From NCBI GenBank assembly GCA_021736615.1, contig JAIPFN010000261.1, positions 1-8,351 of the forward strand: a stretch of DNA of 8,351 nucleotides, read 5' to 3'. Source of the DNA: Phycisphaerae bacterium (lineage in GTDB: Bacteria; Planctomycetota; Phycisphaerae; Sedimentisphaerales; Anaerohalosphaeraceae). The position numbers were made by a program, and so were the translations under genes. Position 1 is the first letter of the stretch, and the number at the start of each line of letters is the position of its first letter. The notes under the pieces are model-generated. The model saw nothing but the letters and a program-made list of their open reading frames with translations. It was not told where the DNA came from and made no database searches. Below are positions 1 to 5,198 of the stretch, piece by piece.

Positions 1-341
1 GCACGAGTACGGCGTTTGGGCCTGTATGGCAGGTAGATATCCTCCAGAACCGTCATGGTTTCGGCGGCCATCACGCTCTTTTTGAGTTCGTCGGTAAGCT
101 TACCCTGCTTTTCGAGGGACTCAAGAATTGCACCGCGTCTCTTATCAAGATCGGCAAGTTGCTCAAGACGGTCACGAATCGCCATGATCACAACTTCGTC
201 AAGACTGCCGGTCACTTCCTTACGATACCGGGCAATAAAGGGAACTGTCGACCCTTCTAAAAGCAAAAGTGCTACTGCTGCGACTTGTTTGTCTGTTATT
301 TTCAATTCACCGGCGATTTTGAATATGTGTTGTTCTTCCAT
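1..341 (-). CDS. tex: Tex, S1-type RNA-binding transcription accessory protein (N-terminal part, cut by window edge)
   Basis: The first 113 codons of Tex are present; the remainder lies beyond base 1. The visible protein begins MEEQHIFKIAGELKI and contains the strongly conserved Tex N-terminal blocks TVPFIARYRKEVTG (about residues 33-46), a charged helix ending in DKRRGAILESLEKQGKLT, and LEDIYLPYRPKRRTRA at the cut end. In the family this helical N-terminal region precedes a YqgF/RNase H-like domain, helix-hairpin-helix motifs and a C-terminal S1 RNA-binding domain, none of which can be seen here. Tex is a cytoplasmic nucleic-acid-binding protein linked to transcription and RNA metabolism. 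The start is ATG at 341-339, preceded by a purine-rich GAAAG as a weak ribosome binding site; no better in-frame start is apparent. The gene lies 135 bases downstream of tRNA-Gln on the same strand, so read-through from the tRNA promoter is possible. Identity is secure, start fairly secure. Confidence 0.93.
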   Translation of the reverse strand, partial: MEEQHIFKIAGELKITDKQVAAVALLLLEGSTVPFIARYRKEVTGSLDEVVIMAIRDRLEQLADLDKRRGAILESLEKQGKLTDELKKSVMAAETMTVLEDIYLPYRPKRRTR

Positions 342-383
342 GATTTCTTTCAAATAAAATTACAAATAGACAAAAAGGGAGTG

Positions 384-401
384 ATACCAGCTGGTATTTT
401 T
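384..401. repeat. Perfect 14-bp palindrome in the tex leader (operator or weak terminator)
   Basis: ATACCAGCTGGTAT at 384-397 is a perfect inverted repeat, followed by TTTT on the plus strand. It lies about 43 bases upstream of the tex start codon, on the promoter side. As an RNA hairpin it would have the stem ATACC/GGTAT with loop AGCT; read on the plus strand with its T-run it looks like a small terminator, but no plus-strand gene ends here. As DNA it has the size and symmetry of a dimeric repressor site. Neither function can be proved from sequence alone. Confidence 0.4.
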
Positions 402-442
402 AATAACATGGGAGAAAGTTTAAAAAGACTTTACCCACGCAT

Positions 443-460
443 AAAAGCTGGAGCTTTTTT
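443..460. terminator. Hairpin with T-run between tRNA-Gln and tex
   Basis: AAAAGC (443-448), loop TGGA, and GCTTTT (453-458) form a 6-bp stem; the plus strand continues into TT. It sits 17 bases past the 3' end of tRNA-Gln, where a terminator of the tRNA transcript would be expected. The stem is A+T-rich and, in the minus orientation, the T-run is only the stem's own TTTT, so termination would be weak and could allow read-through into tex. Confidence 0.4.
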
Positions 461-476
461 CAACCCTCATTAAAAG

Positions 477-547
477 CTGGGATACTAGGATTCGAACCTA
501 GACAAACAGATTCAGAGTCTGTCGTGCTGCCGTTACACTATATCCCA
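477..547 (-). tRNA. tRNA-Gln (anticodon CUG)
   Basis: A complete cloverleaf can be folded by eye on the minus strand. The acceptor stem is TGGGATA/TATCCCA (7 bp, U1-A72 as is usual for tRNA-Gln). The D arm is GTG/CAC with the loop TAACGGCAG. The anticodon stem is ACAGA/TCTGT with loop CTCTGAA, giving anticodon CTG at plus-strand bases 513-515. The variable loop is short (TTGT). The T arm is CTAGG/CCTAG with the canonical loop TTCGAAT. The discriminator at base 477 is G, typical of glutamine tRNAs. The CCA end is not encoded, so it would be added by nucleotidyltransferase. It decodes CAG codons. The gene is solitary, located upstream of tex and divergent from dus. Confidence 0.95.
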
Positions 548-596
548 ATAACTACCGCAAATATCAAATATCGACGAAAAATCATTGATTCCGGAT

Positions 597-625
597 AATT
601 TACTAGCCTATGAGAGATTTTGCAA
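597..625 (-). promoter_or_regulatory. Candidate promoter for tRNA-Gln
   Basis: On the minus strand, TTGCAA (620-625) and TAAATT (597-602) are separated by exactly 17 bases, each matching the sigma-70 consensus at 4 of 6 positions. Transcription would begin around 590, giving a leader of about 40 bases before the mature tRNA at 547. This is a by-eye match in an A+T-rich region, where chance matches are common. Confidence 0.3.
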
Positions 626-691
626 GCAATATCCTGAAAAAAAAGATGAACTTTCCATCTATGCGTTGATAATTGGCATATTAAGCAAGAA

Positions 692-712
692 GCTAATTGC
701 TAATTGCTAATC
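692..712. repeat. Three tandem copies of a 7-base unit (GCTAATT)
   Basis: GCTAATT at 692-698, GCTAATT at 699-705 and GCTAATC at 706-712 are head-to-tail copies with a single final difference. The array overlaps the proposed -35 element of the dus promoter, so copy-number change by slippage could alter that promoter. It could also be a small dispersed-repeat relic like the heptad block near 2775. Confidence 0.6.
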
Positions 713-732
713 GCTTCCAAATATTATATGAT
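704..732 (+). promoter_or_regulatory. Candidate sigma-70 promoter for dus
   Basis: TTGCTA (704-709) and TATGAT (727-732) are separated by 17 bases and match the -35 and -10 consensus at 4/6 and 5/6 positions. The start site would fall near 739, giving a leader of about 30 bases before the ATG at 770. This would also rule out the upstream in-frame ATG at 728 as a start. The divergent tRNA promoter lies about 80 bases away on the other strand. Confidence 0.45.
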
Positions 733-769
733 AATCATCCTAATCATAGTATATATTTGTTTTGGAATT

Positions 770-1750
770 ATGAAATTGTTAAAATTTGGAAACCTTGAAC
801 TTGACGTTCCCTTCTTTCAGGCACCGCTCAGCGGATACACTGACCGGGCGATGCGCGTACTCGCGAAGGAATTCGGTTCGCCTCTTTCATTTACCGGCGT
901 TCTCCTCGACAAAATCGCCCTTCACCGCAAAGCCGTCAGAAAACTCGGAATTGCCCCGCTGGAAGACGAACACCCAGTCGGTGCCCAGATCCTCGGAGCC
1001 GACCCTGTCAAAATGGCCTCAGCAGCCGTCCATTTCGAGCAGATCGGCTTTGACTTGATCGACCTTAACTTCGCCTGCCCGGCACCCAAGGTATTAAGAC
1101 GCCAGCGAGGCGGTGCAATGCTCACCGACCCGGATACCATAAGAGAAATCTATCGCAGGGTTCGCGATTCCGTCAAGTATCCGGTAACGATGAAACTGCG
1201 GATCGGTCACGGCAGCGGCAGTGAAAACCGTGAGAAATTCTGGCAGATTTGCGAAAATGCCGTAGAGGACGGCTGCGACGGGCTGGTAATACACGGAAGA
1301 ACCGTTCTGGAAAAGTACCGTGGAGAGTCTAACTGGGAAATTCTCGCAGAGGTCAAACGCAAGTTTCCGCAGATGACCATTGTAGGCAGCGGAGATATGT
1401 TCGAGGCGGCTGATATTGTCAAAAAATACAACGAAAGCGGTATCGACGGGGTATTGATCGCAAGAGGAGCGATAGGCAACCCGTGGCTGTTCACCGAACT
1501 AAGAGCTATCTTTGAAGGCAGAGACGATTACCTGCCGCCGACACTAGCCGAGCAAGGAAAGGTCATCCTGAGACATTACGAAATGATCGCCGAACGCCTC
1601 CCCGGAATCAAGGGAATACGATACTTCAGAAAATTCGCAGTCGGATACTGCAAAAGACACCCCGACAGAAAGAAGGCACAAACAGCACTAATCTCTGTAA
1701 GAAACCGCGACCAGGTCTATGCAGCAGTAAGAGAGTGGTTTGGGATATGA
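770..1750 (+). CDS. dus: tRNA-dihydrouridine synthase (DusB/NifR3-like)
   Basis: This 326-residue flavoenzyme reduces uridine to dihydrouridine in the tRNA D-loop using FMN and NAD(P)H. The protein opens with the FMN-binding TIM-barrel strand VPFFQAPLSGYTDRAMR (residues 13-29). The catalytic loop DLNFACPAPKV carries the general-acid cysteine at residue 103; the usual NxGCP motif reads NFACP here. MKLRIG (141-146) contains the conserved lysine, VIHGRT (173-178) the conserved histidine, and GVLIARGAIGNPWLF (227-241) the phosphate-binding region. VGSGDM (205-210) replaces the commoner GNGDI. The C-terminal helical tRNA-binding domain follows (about 255-326), so the length is normal. The start at ATG 770 fits the family N-terminus (LKFGNLELDVPFF) and has GGA just upstream; the reading frame stays open back to 704, but that would add a hydrophobic leader unlike a cytosolic Dus. 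The subfamily assignment is less certain than the family. Confidence 0.93.
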   Translation: MKLLKFGNLELDVPFFQAPLSGYTDRAMRVLAKEFGSPLSFTGVLLDKIALHRKAVRKLGIAPLEDEHPVGAQILGADPVKMASAAVHFEQIGFDLIDLNFACPAPKVLRRQRGGAMLTDPDTIREIYRRVRDSVKYPVTMKLRIGHGSGSENREKFWQICENAVEDGCDGLVIHGRTVLEKYRGESNWEILAEVKRKFPQMTIVGSGDMFEAADIVKKYNESGIDGVLIARGAIGNPWLFTELRAIFEGRDDYLPPTLAEQGKVILRHYEMIAERLPGIKGIRYFRKFAVGYCKRHPDRKKAQTALISVRNRDQVYAAVREWFGI

Positions 1751-1760
1751 GCAAATCCCA
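1741..1760 (+). other. Hairpin spanning the dus stop codon
   Basis: TGGGAT (1741-1746) and ATCCCA (1755-1760) can pair around an 8-base loop that contains the dus stop codon TGA (1748-1750). No T-run follows, so it is not a standard intrinsic terminator; it might protect the mRNA 3' end or be chance. Confidence 0.3.
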
Positions 1761-1870
1761 CGAATTCCAGACTGCCTGTACCTCAAAGAAGTTTACCGTT
1801 TTTTACCGTTTTTTTACCATCCACAAATCGCCTGATTTAGAATACCCAGTATATCTTGTTGATTCGTAAT

Positions 1871-1902
1871 AAAAAGAAACGAAATTTCGTTCGTCTCTTT
1901 TT
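1871..1902. terminator. Bidirectional terminator between convergent dus and yebC
   Basis: An outer stem AAAAAGA (1871-1877)/TCTTTTT (1896-1902) encloses the perfect palindrome AACGAAATTTCGTT (1878-1891), with a 4-base bulge CGTC on one side. The plus strand continues TTATTTTATT, and the minus strand also leaves through a T-rich arm, so the structure can terminate both transcripts. It lies 120 bases past the dus stop and 27 bases past the yebC stop, exactly where convergent genes need it. Confidence 0.75.
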
Positions 1903-1929
1903 ATTTTATTAATATTATAGTGCAAATAA

Positions 1930-2679
1930 CTATTCAAGCTGTTCGAGAATTTCATCCGGGATGTCAAAGTTTGCGTAGACGTTTTGTACATCGTCGTGGT
2001 CTTCGAACTCTTCAATCATGTTGAGGATCTTTCTTGCAGTCTCCGGGTCGTTGACTTCAATGCTGTTTTGCGGGACCATCGACACTTCCGCCGATTCGGT
2101 TGCGATCTCTTTTTCCTGCAGAGCGCCTTTGATAGCATCAAAGGCCGCTGACTGGCATGTAATCTCATAGACTTCGCCAAGATTTTCCATATCATCGGCA
2201 CCTGCCTCGAGAACAATATCCATCAGATCGTCTTCACCGATGACATCAGATTTTACAATAAAGACACCCTTCTTGTCGAACATCCAGTTCACACAACCGC
2301 TTGCACCGAGCGAACCGCCGCGTTTTTCAAAGATCTTCTTGATCTCAGGTGCCGTTCGGTTGCGATTGTCTGTAAGACCGTCGATCATGATGGCGATCCC
2401 GCCAGGTGCGTAACCTTCGTACAGCACCTCGACATACTCAACGCCGCCAAGATCACCGGTACCCTTTTTGATCGCCTTTTCGATGGTATCTTTGGGCATA
2501 TTTGCCTCTTTGGCCTTATCGATGGCGTATCGCAGTGTAAGGTTCTGACCGGGGTCTCCGCCGCCTGCTTTAGCGGCAACGATAATCATCCTTGCGACCT
2601 TGCTCCAAATCTTACCACGCTTAGCATCGTTAGCCGCCTTTTTATGCTTAATACCTGCCCAATGAGAATGTCCTGACAT
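1930..2679 (-). CDS. yebC: YebC/PmpR/TACO1-family translation or transcription regulator
   Basis: The 249-residue protein has the full YebC architecture. The invariant start MSGHSHWAGIKHKKAANDAKRGKIW leads into the N-terminal helical domain (1-80) with KAGGGDPGQNLTLRYAIDKAKEANMPKDTIEKAIKKG. YEGYAPGGIAIMID, followed by LTDNRNRT (102-109), begins the second domain, which continues through LGASGCVNWMFDKKG (124-138). The third domain, about 150-249, is acidic. The family was long annotated as DNA-binding regulators (PmpR); mitochondrial TACO1 and recent work on bacterial YebC point to relief of ribosome stalling, so the role is best stated as gene-expression factor. The start ATG at 2679-2677 is preceded by GAGG at good spacing. 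It is the last minus-strand gene before the convergent terminator. A 206-base repeat-bearing gap separates it from hisG, so co-transcription with the infB operon is uncertain. Confidence 0.96.
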   Translation of the reverse strand: MSGHSHWAGIKHKKAANDAKRGKIWSKVARMIIVAAKAGGGDPGQNLTLRYAIDKAKEANMPKDTIEKAIKKGTGDLGGVEYVEVLYEGYAPGGIAIMIDGLTDNRNRTAPEIKKIFEKRGGSLGASGCVNWMFDKKGVFIVKSDVIGEDDLMDIVLEAGADDMENLGEVYEITCQSAAFDAIKGALQEKEIATESAEVSMVPQNSIEVNDPETARKILNMIEEFEDHDDVQNVYANFDIPDEILEQLE

Positions 2680-2738
2680 ACTTATTACCTCATAATAATC
2701 AAAAAGATAAGTCCTTTCGAGACTTTCAGTAAAAATTA

Positions 2739-2768
2739 ACCACGGATTTCACAGATTCACACGGATTA
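2739..2768. repeat. Dispersed-repeat relic of 'CCACGGATTTCACAGATT' type
   Basis: This block is built of near-identical 9-10 base units: CACGGATTT (2741-2749), CACAGATTC (2750-2758) and ACACGGATTA (2759-2768). From recall, this kind of sequence occurs scattered in intergenic regions of many environmental bacterial genomes, Planctomycetota among them. It has no open reading frame and no obvious promoter role. Function unknown. Confidence 0.6.
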
Positions 2769-2774
2769 GAAATA

Positions 2775-2840
2775 AAATCCTAAATCCTGACATCTAAATC
2801 CTAAACAAATTCAAAATTTAAATACTAATGTTCAAAACAG
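2775..2840. repeat. Heptad-repeat element (AAATCCT units) in the hisG-yebC gap
   Basis: AAATCCT occurs at 2775-2781, 2782-2788 and 2796-2802. A variant heptad GACATCT at 2789-2795 keeps the 7-base register, and the region then degenerates into AAACAAATTCAAAATTTAAA and a tail to about 2840. From recall, similar A+T-rich blocks recur in intergenic regions of environmental genomes beside the CACGGATT type, as here. This is presumably a non-coding mobile or slippage-derived relic. Confidence 0.55.
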
Positions 2841-2885
2841 CGAACGCGTGTATCAAAGACACCACACGAAAAATGGAAAATATTT

Positions 2886-3761
2886 TTAGTGAATAACTTT
2901 ATTCAATGGATAAGTAATTATCCCGGAAGCACCTGCCCGTTTCAGTTCCGGCATTAGCTTTCTGTCAATCTTATCATCGACAATAATCTCAATCGCGACG
3001 TAATCACTGTCAACGAGATTTGAGATCGTCGGGCTTTTCTCTGACGGAAGCACCTTAAGTACAGCGTCGAGATCAGCCTTGCTTACGTTCATCTTCATTC
3101 CGACGAGGCTCTTTGCGTCGATTGCCGCATTAAGCAGGATCGAAATATTCTCGATCTTCTTGCGCTTAAAGTCATCTTTCCATGCTTCCTTGTTCGAGAT
3201 GAAACGTGTGGTCGAAGTAAGGAGCGTATCGAGAACCTTAAGGTTATTGGCCCTGAGGGAAGAACCGGTTTCGGTAAGTTCAACGATTCCGCTGACAAGG
3301 CGTGCCTTTACTTCTGTTGCACCCCAACTAAACTCAACCTTTACGTTAATGCCCTTTTCAGCAAAGTATTTCTTCGTAGCACCGACCAGTTCGGTGGCGA
3401 TAATTCCGCCTTCGAGGTCCTCGGGCTTGTTGATGTTGGACTCGGCGGGAACGGCAAGAACCCACTTGGTAGGACGAGCAGTCGCCTTGCTATAAAGAAG
3501 TTCGCAAACTTCATGGACGTCCGAATCGTTCTCGATCACCCAGTCATGACCGGTGAAACCCGCATCGAGAACACCATCTTCAACATAACGGGCCATTTCC
3601 TGTGCACGAAGAAGAATCAATTCAATCTCATCGTCGTCGATACGCGGGAAATAACTTCTTTCATAACCGGTGATATTGAATCCGGCTCGCTCAAATAGAT
3701 CAAATGTAGCCTTCTGGAGACTCCCTTTCGGTACGCCTAATTTTAATACTTTATCCGACAA
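2886..3761 (-). CDS. hisG: ATP phosphoribosyltransferase, long form (HisG_L)
   Basis: HisG catalyses the first, committed step of histidine biosynthesis: ATP plus PRPP gives N1-(5-phosphoribosyl)-ATP. The 291 residues match the long, HisZ-independent form. The bilobed catalytic domain runs from [10 protein letters not shown] (6-15) to about 210, with [10 protein letters not shown] (66-75), the TKWVLAVP strand (98-105) and the PRPP-binding loop [13 protein letters not shown] (161-173). The C-terminal ACT-like histidine-feedback domain covers about 220-291 ([17 protein letters not shown] to the end). The start is TTG at 3761-3759, six bases after a strong AAGGA; no in-frame ATG would preserve the conserved N-terminus. 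The gene follows the H1-tailed protein by 16 bases, and its Shine-Dalgarno lies in that gap, suggesting translational coupling. No other his gene is in the window, so this is an orphan hisG, probably driven from the nusA-infB promoter. Feedback inhibition by histidine is inferred from the C-terminal domain. Confidence 0.95.
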   Translation of the reverse strand: MSDKVLKLGVPKGSLQKATFDLFERAGFNITGYERSYFPRIDDDEIELILLRAQEMARYVEDGVLDAGFTGHDWVIENDSDVHEVCELLYSKATARPTKWVLAVPAESNINKPEDLEGGIIATELVGATKKYFAEKGINVKVEFSWGATEVKARLVSGIVELTETGSSLRANNLKVLDTLLTSTTRFISNKEAWKDDFKRKKIENISILLNAAIDAKSLVGMKMNVSKADLDAVLKVLPSEKSPTISNLVDSDYVAIEIIVDDKIDRKLMPELKRAGASGIITYPLNKVIH

Positions 3762-3777
3762 ACCAATTCCTTTCTTG

Positions 3778-4695
3778 TCATTTTTGTGACTTTACAGCTT
3801 TTTTCGAGGTCTTCTTCGTGGTCTTTTTTGCTGCTTTCTTTACAGTCTTCTTAGCGGCTTTTTTAATTGTTTTTTTCGCAGCCTTCTTCGGCGTCTTTTT
3901 AACTGTCTTCTTTTTCCACTTCTTTACGGTTTTCTTTTCAGTCTTTTCCTCAATTTTCTTTTCAGTCTCTTCAACCGCTTGCTCTACCTCTGGCTCTTCT
4001 TTTTTTGTCTTACTCTTGGCTTTAGATTTTTTCGCCGCTTTTTTCGCTTCGGCAGCGGTGATCTTTGCCAGCTTTTTGGCAGTCTTTTTCGCGGCAGCGT
4101 CAGTTTGAGTTTTCAGCAGCATAAAAAACTCATACGCGTCATCGGACTTATTCTGCCTCTCCAGGAAACCCTCAATATCATCGGCATTAGAGTTAGGATG
4201 AACAAATCCTTCAACTCTAAGGTAATCGGCGATAGACTCTGAAACCGGGATGGCATGGCCGGCAAGTGCCGTCAAAAAACAATACCTTACGGCAAATGCA
4301 CTAATCTTTTCGATGTCCTCGAGTTCTTTTCTCGCCTGGCGTTTACCTTCGTCCTTAAGGGGCTTAAGGCTTATCGTATCGAACTTATAAAAAATCGCGT
4401 TCAAAGATTCCGACAAATCGTGGGCGACGGCTTTGGTCTCATCGTCATCTTGTTCGAGCACCTCAATAACCTCTTCTTCACGTGAAACCCTCAGATCGTT
4501 GAGGTCAACGAAGTGCTTGTTAATTTTACGCAGAGACGTCCTTGCCAAAGGCAATGTCTGGTGCTCGCACAAAATACCAAAAACAATCGCTTCTATTGGA
4601 TCGTCATATTCCACCGGCTTAACCTTTCCGTACTCTTTCTTCATGTCACGGTAAAGCTTGGCGATCTTTTTGGCATATATTTTACTGTCTTTCAT
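3778..4695 (-). CDS. HhH-GPD-like (endonuclease III-fold) protein with histone H1-like lysine-rich tail
   Basis: I do not recognise a named gene. The 305 residues split in two. Residues 1-200 form a helical domain resembling the endonuclease III/HhH-GPD fold: [16 protein letters not shown] (32-47) parallels the family's first core helix, and [20 protein letters not shown] (131-150) followed by [11 protein letters not shown] (151-161) parallels the glycosylase HhH and catalytic-Asp segment. The GVG hairpin, the catalytic Lys and Asp (the latter replaced by S152/E153) and the cysteine cluster of endonuclease III are all missing, so glycosylase activity is unlikely. Residues 201-305 are low-complexity, with an acidic interruption at 233-255 and a run of [11 protein letters not shown] repeats from about 262 on, like histone H1 C-termini. 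Together this suggests a non-catalytic DNA- or RNA-binding protein. ATG 4695-4693 lies 19 bases after rbfA; AGAAAG serves as a weak ribosome site. The fold is my inference from motif resemblance; the tail is plain to see. Confidence 0.6.
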   Translation of the reverse strand: MKDSKIYAKKIAKLYRDMKKEYGKVKPVEYDDPIEAIVFGILCEHQTLPLARTSLRKINKHFVDLNDLRVSREEEVIEVLEQDDDETKAVAHDLSESLNAIFYKFDTISLKPLKDEGKRQARKELEDIEKISAFAVRYCFLTALAGHAIPVSESIADYLRVEGFVHPNSNADDIEGFLERQNKSDDAYEFFMLLKTQTDAAAKKTAKKLAKITAAEAKKAAKKSKAKSKTKKEEPEVEQAVEETEKKIEEKTEKKTVKKWKKKTVKKTPKKAAKKTIKKAAKKTVKKAAKKTTKKTSKKAVKSQK

Positions 4696-4714
4696 AGCTT
4701 TCTATCCCAAAAAA

Positions 4715-5134
4715 TTATTCTGTATCTTCCTGGTTTTCGTCAGTTTCCTGAAGAGCGTCGTCTTTTTCTCTGTACTCTTTTGCAGCCTCTTCGATCACTC
4801 GCAGCGTATCAAGCGTCTTCTTGATCTTTTCGTCCTTTAGCAAACGAAGTATAGGAACAAACCGCGTAGTCATTCTTTCGGCAAGGAGTGACTGAATATG
4901 TTTCGTAGCATGCTGGACGGCAATAAGCGTACGCTTTTCGATGGTTTCATCGGATGCCATTACGCTTATATAAATATCGGCATTTCTGTTGTCCGGCGAG
5001 ACATCGACTTCTGTAACCGTCACAAACCCCTCAATACGAGGGTCATTAAGACGGTTCTGGATAATATCGCTTACGACAACTTTGATCAAACTCATGATCT
5101 TTTGCTGTCTTCTTGTCGGCGGTTTCGATGGCAT
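4715..5134 (-). CDS. rbfA: 30S ribosome-binding factor RbfA
   Basis: RbfA binds the 30S subunit near the 5' helix of 16S rRNA and assists late maturation. At 139 residues it has a normal length. The KH-like core is recognisable: RRQQKIMSLIKVVVSDIIQN (8-27), LNDPRIEGFVTVTEVDVSPD (29-48) with the conserved DPR and VTEVDVS, the ADIYISVM strand (52-59), and RMTTRFVPILRL (87-98). The usual AxG kink between the last helices reads ATK here (76-78), a modest departure. The tail 120-139 is acidic and probably disordered. ATG 5134-5132 is preceded by AAGGA at a rather long spacing of 13 bases. It follows infB by 64 bases, the textbook order, and is followed by the H1-tailed gene after 19 bases, so all are presumably one transcript. 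Confidence 0.95.
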   Translation of the reverse strand: MPSKPPTRRQQKIMSLIKVVVSDIIQNRLNDPRIEGFVTVTEVDVSPDNRNADIYISVMASDETIEKRTLIAVQHATKHIQSLLAERMTTRFVPILRLLKDEKIKKTLDTLRVIEEAAKEYREKDDALQETDENQEDTE

Positions 5135-5159
5135 AATGTTTCAGTATTCCTTACTCATT

Positions 5160-5176
5160 CTTCCGGGTCGGGGAAG
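5160..5176. other. Small hairpin in the infB-rbfA gap
   Basis: CTTCC (5160-5164) and GGAAG (5172-5176) pair around a 7-base loop. No T-run follows in the minus direction, so it is not an intrinsic terminator. It might act as an mRNA processing or stability element between infB and rbfA, or be chance. Confidence 0.25.
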
Positions 5177-5198
5177 TTTAAGAATATCTAATATCTAT

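Noticed and set aside
642..664. Minus-strand hairpin AGATG/CATCT followed by eight T, terminator-like
   Set aside because: No minus-strand gene lies upstream of it to be terminated (dus is on the plus strand), and the stem is only 5 bp. Probably chance in A+T-rich DNA.
728..769. Upstream in-frame ATG giving Dus a hydrophobic N-terminal leader
   Set aside because: No ribosome site precedes it, the ATG overlaps the proposed -10 box, and Dus enzymes are cytosolic and begin near the LKFGNLEL segment encoded from 770.
1803..2015. Minus-strand 70-codon frame over the yebC 3' end and the terminator
   Set aside because: It overlaps the conserved yebC C-terminus in another frame and runs through the terminator hairpin; no family resemblance.
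2685..2713. TCGAAA-17-TATTAT promoter-like pair directly before yebC
   Set aside because: The -10 box abuts the GAGG Shine-Dalgarno, so transcription would start after the ribosome site; this does not fit the evident start of yebC.
2739..2840. CRISPR-like array in the hisG-yebC gap
   Set aside because: Units are 7-10 bases, contiguous, and without spacers or cas genes, so this is simple or dispersed repeat DNA.
3818..4108. Plus-strand open frame rich in Phe and Ala (FFAAFF repeats), looking like a membrane protein
   Set aside because: It is the complement of the lysine-rich tail of the minus-strand H1-like protein; Lys codons read backwards give Phe/Leu. It has no ribosome site of its own.
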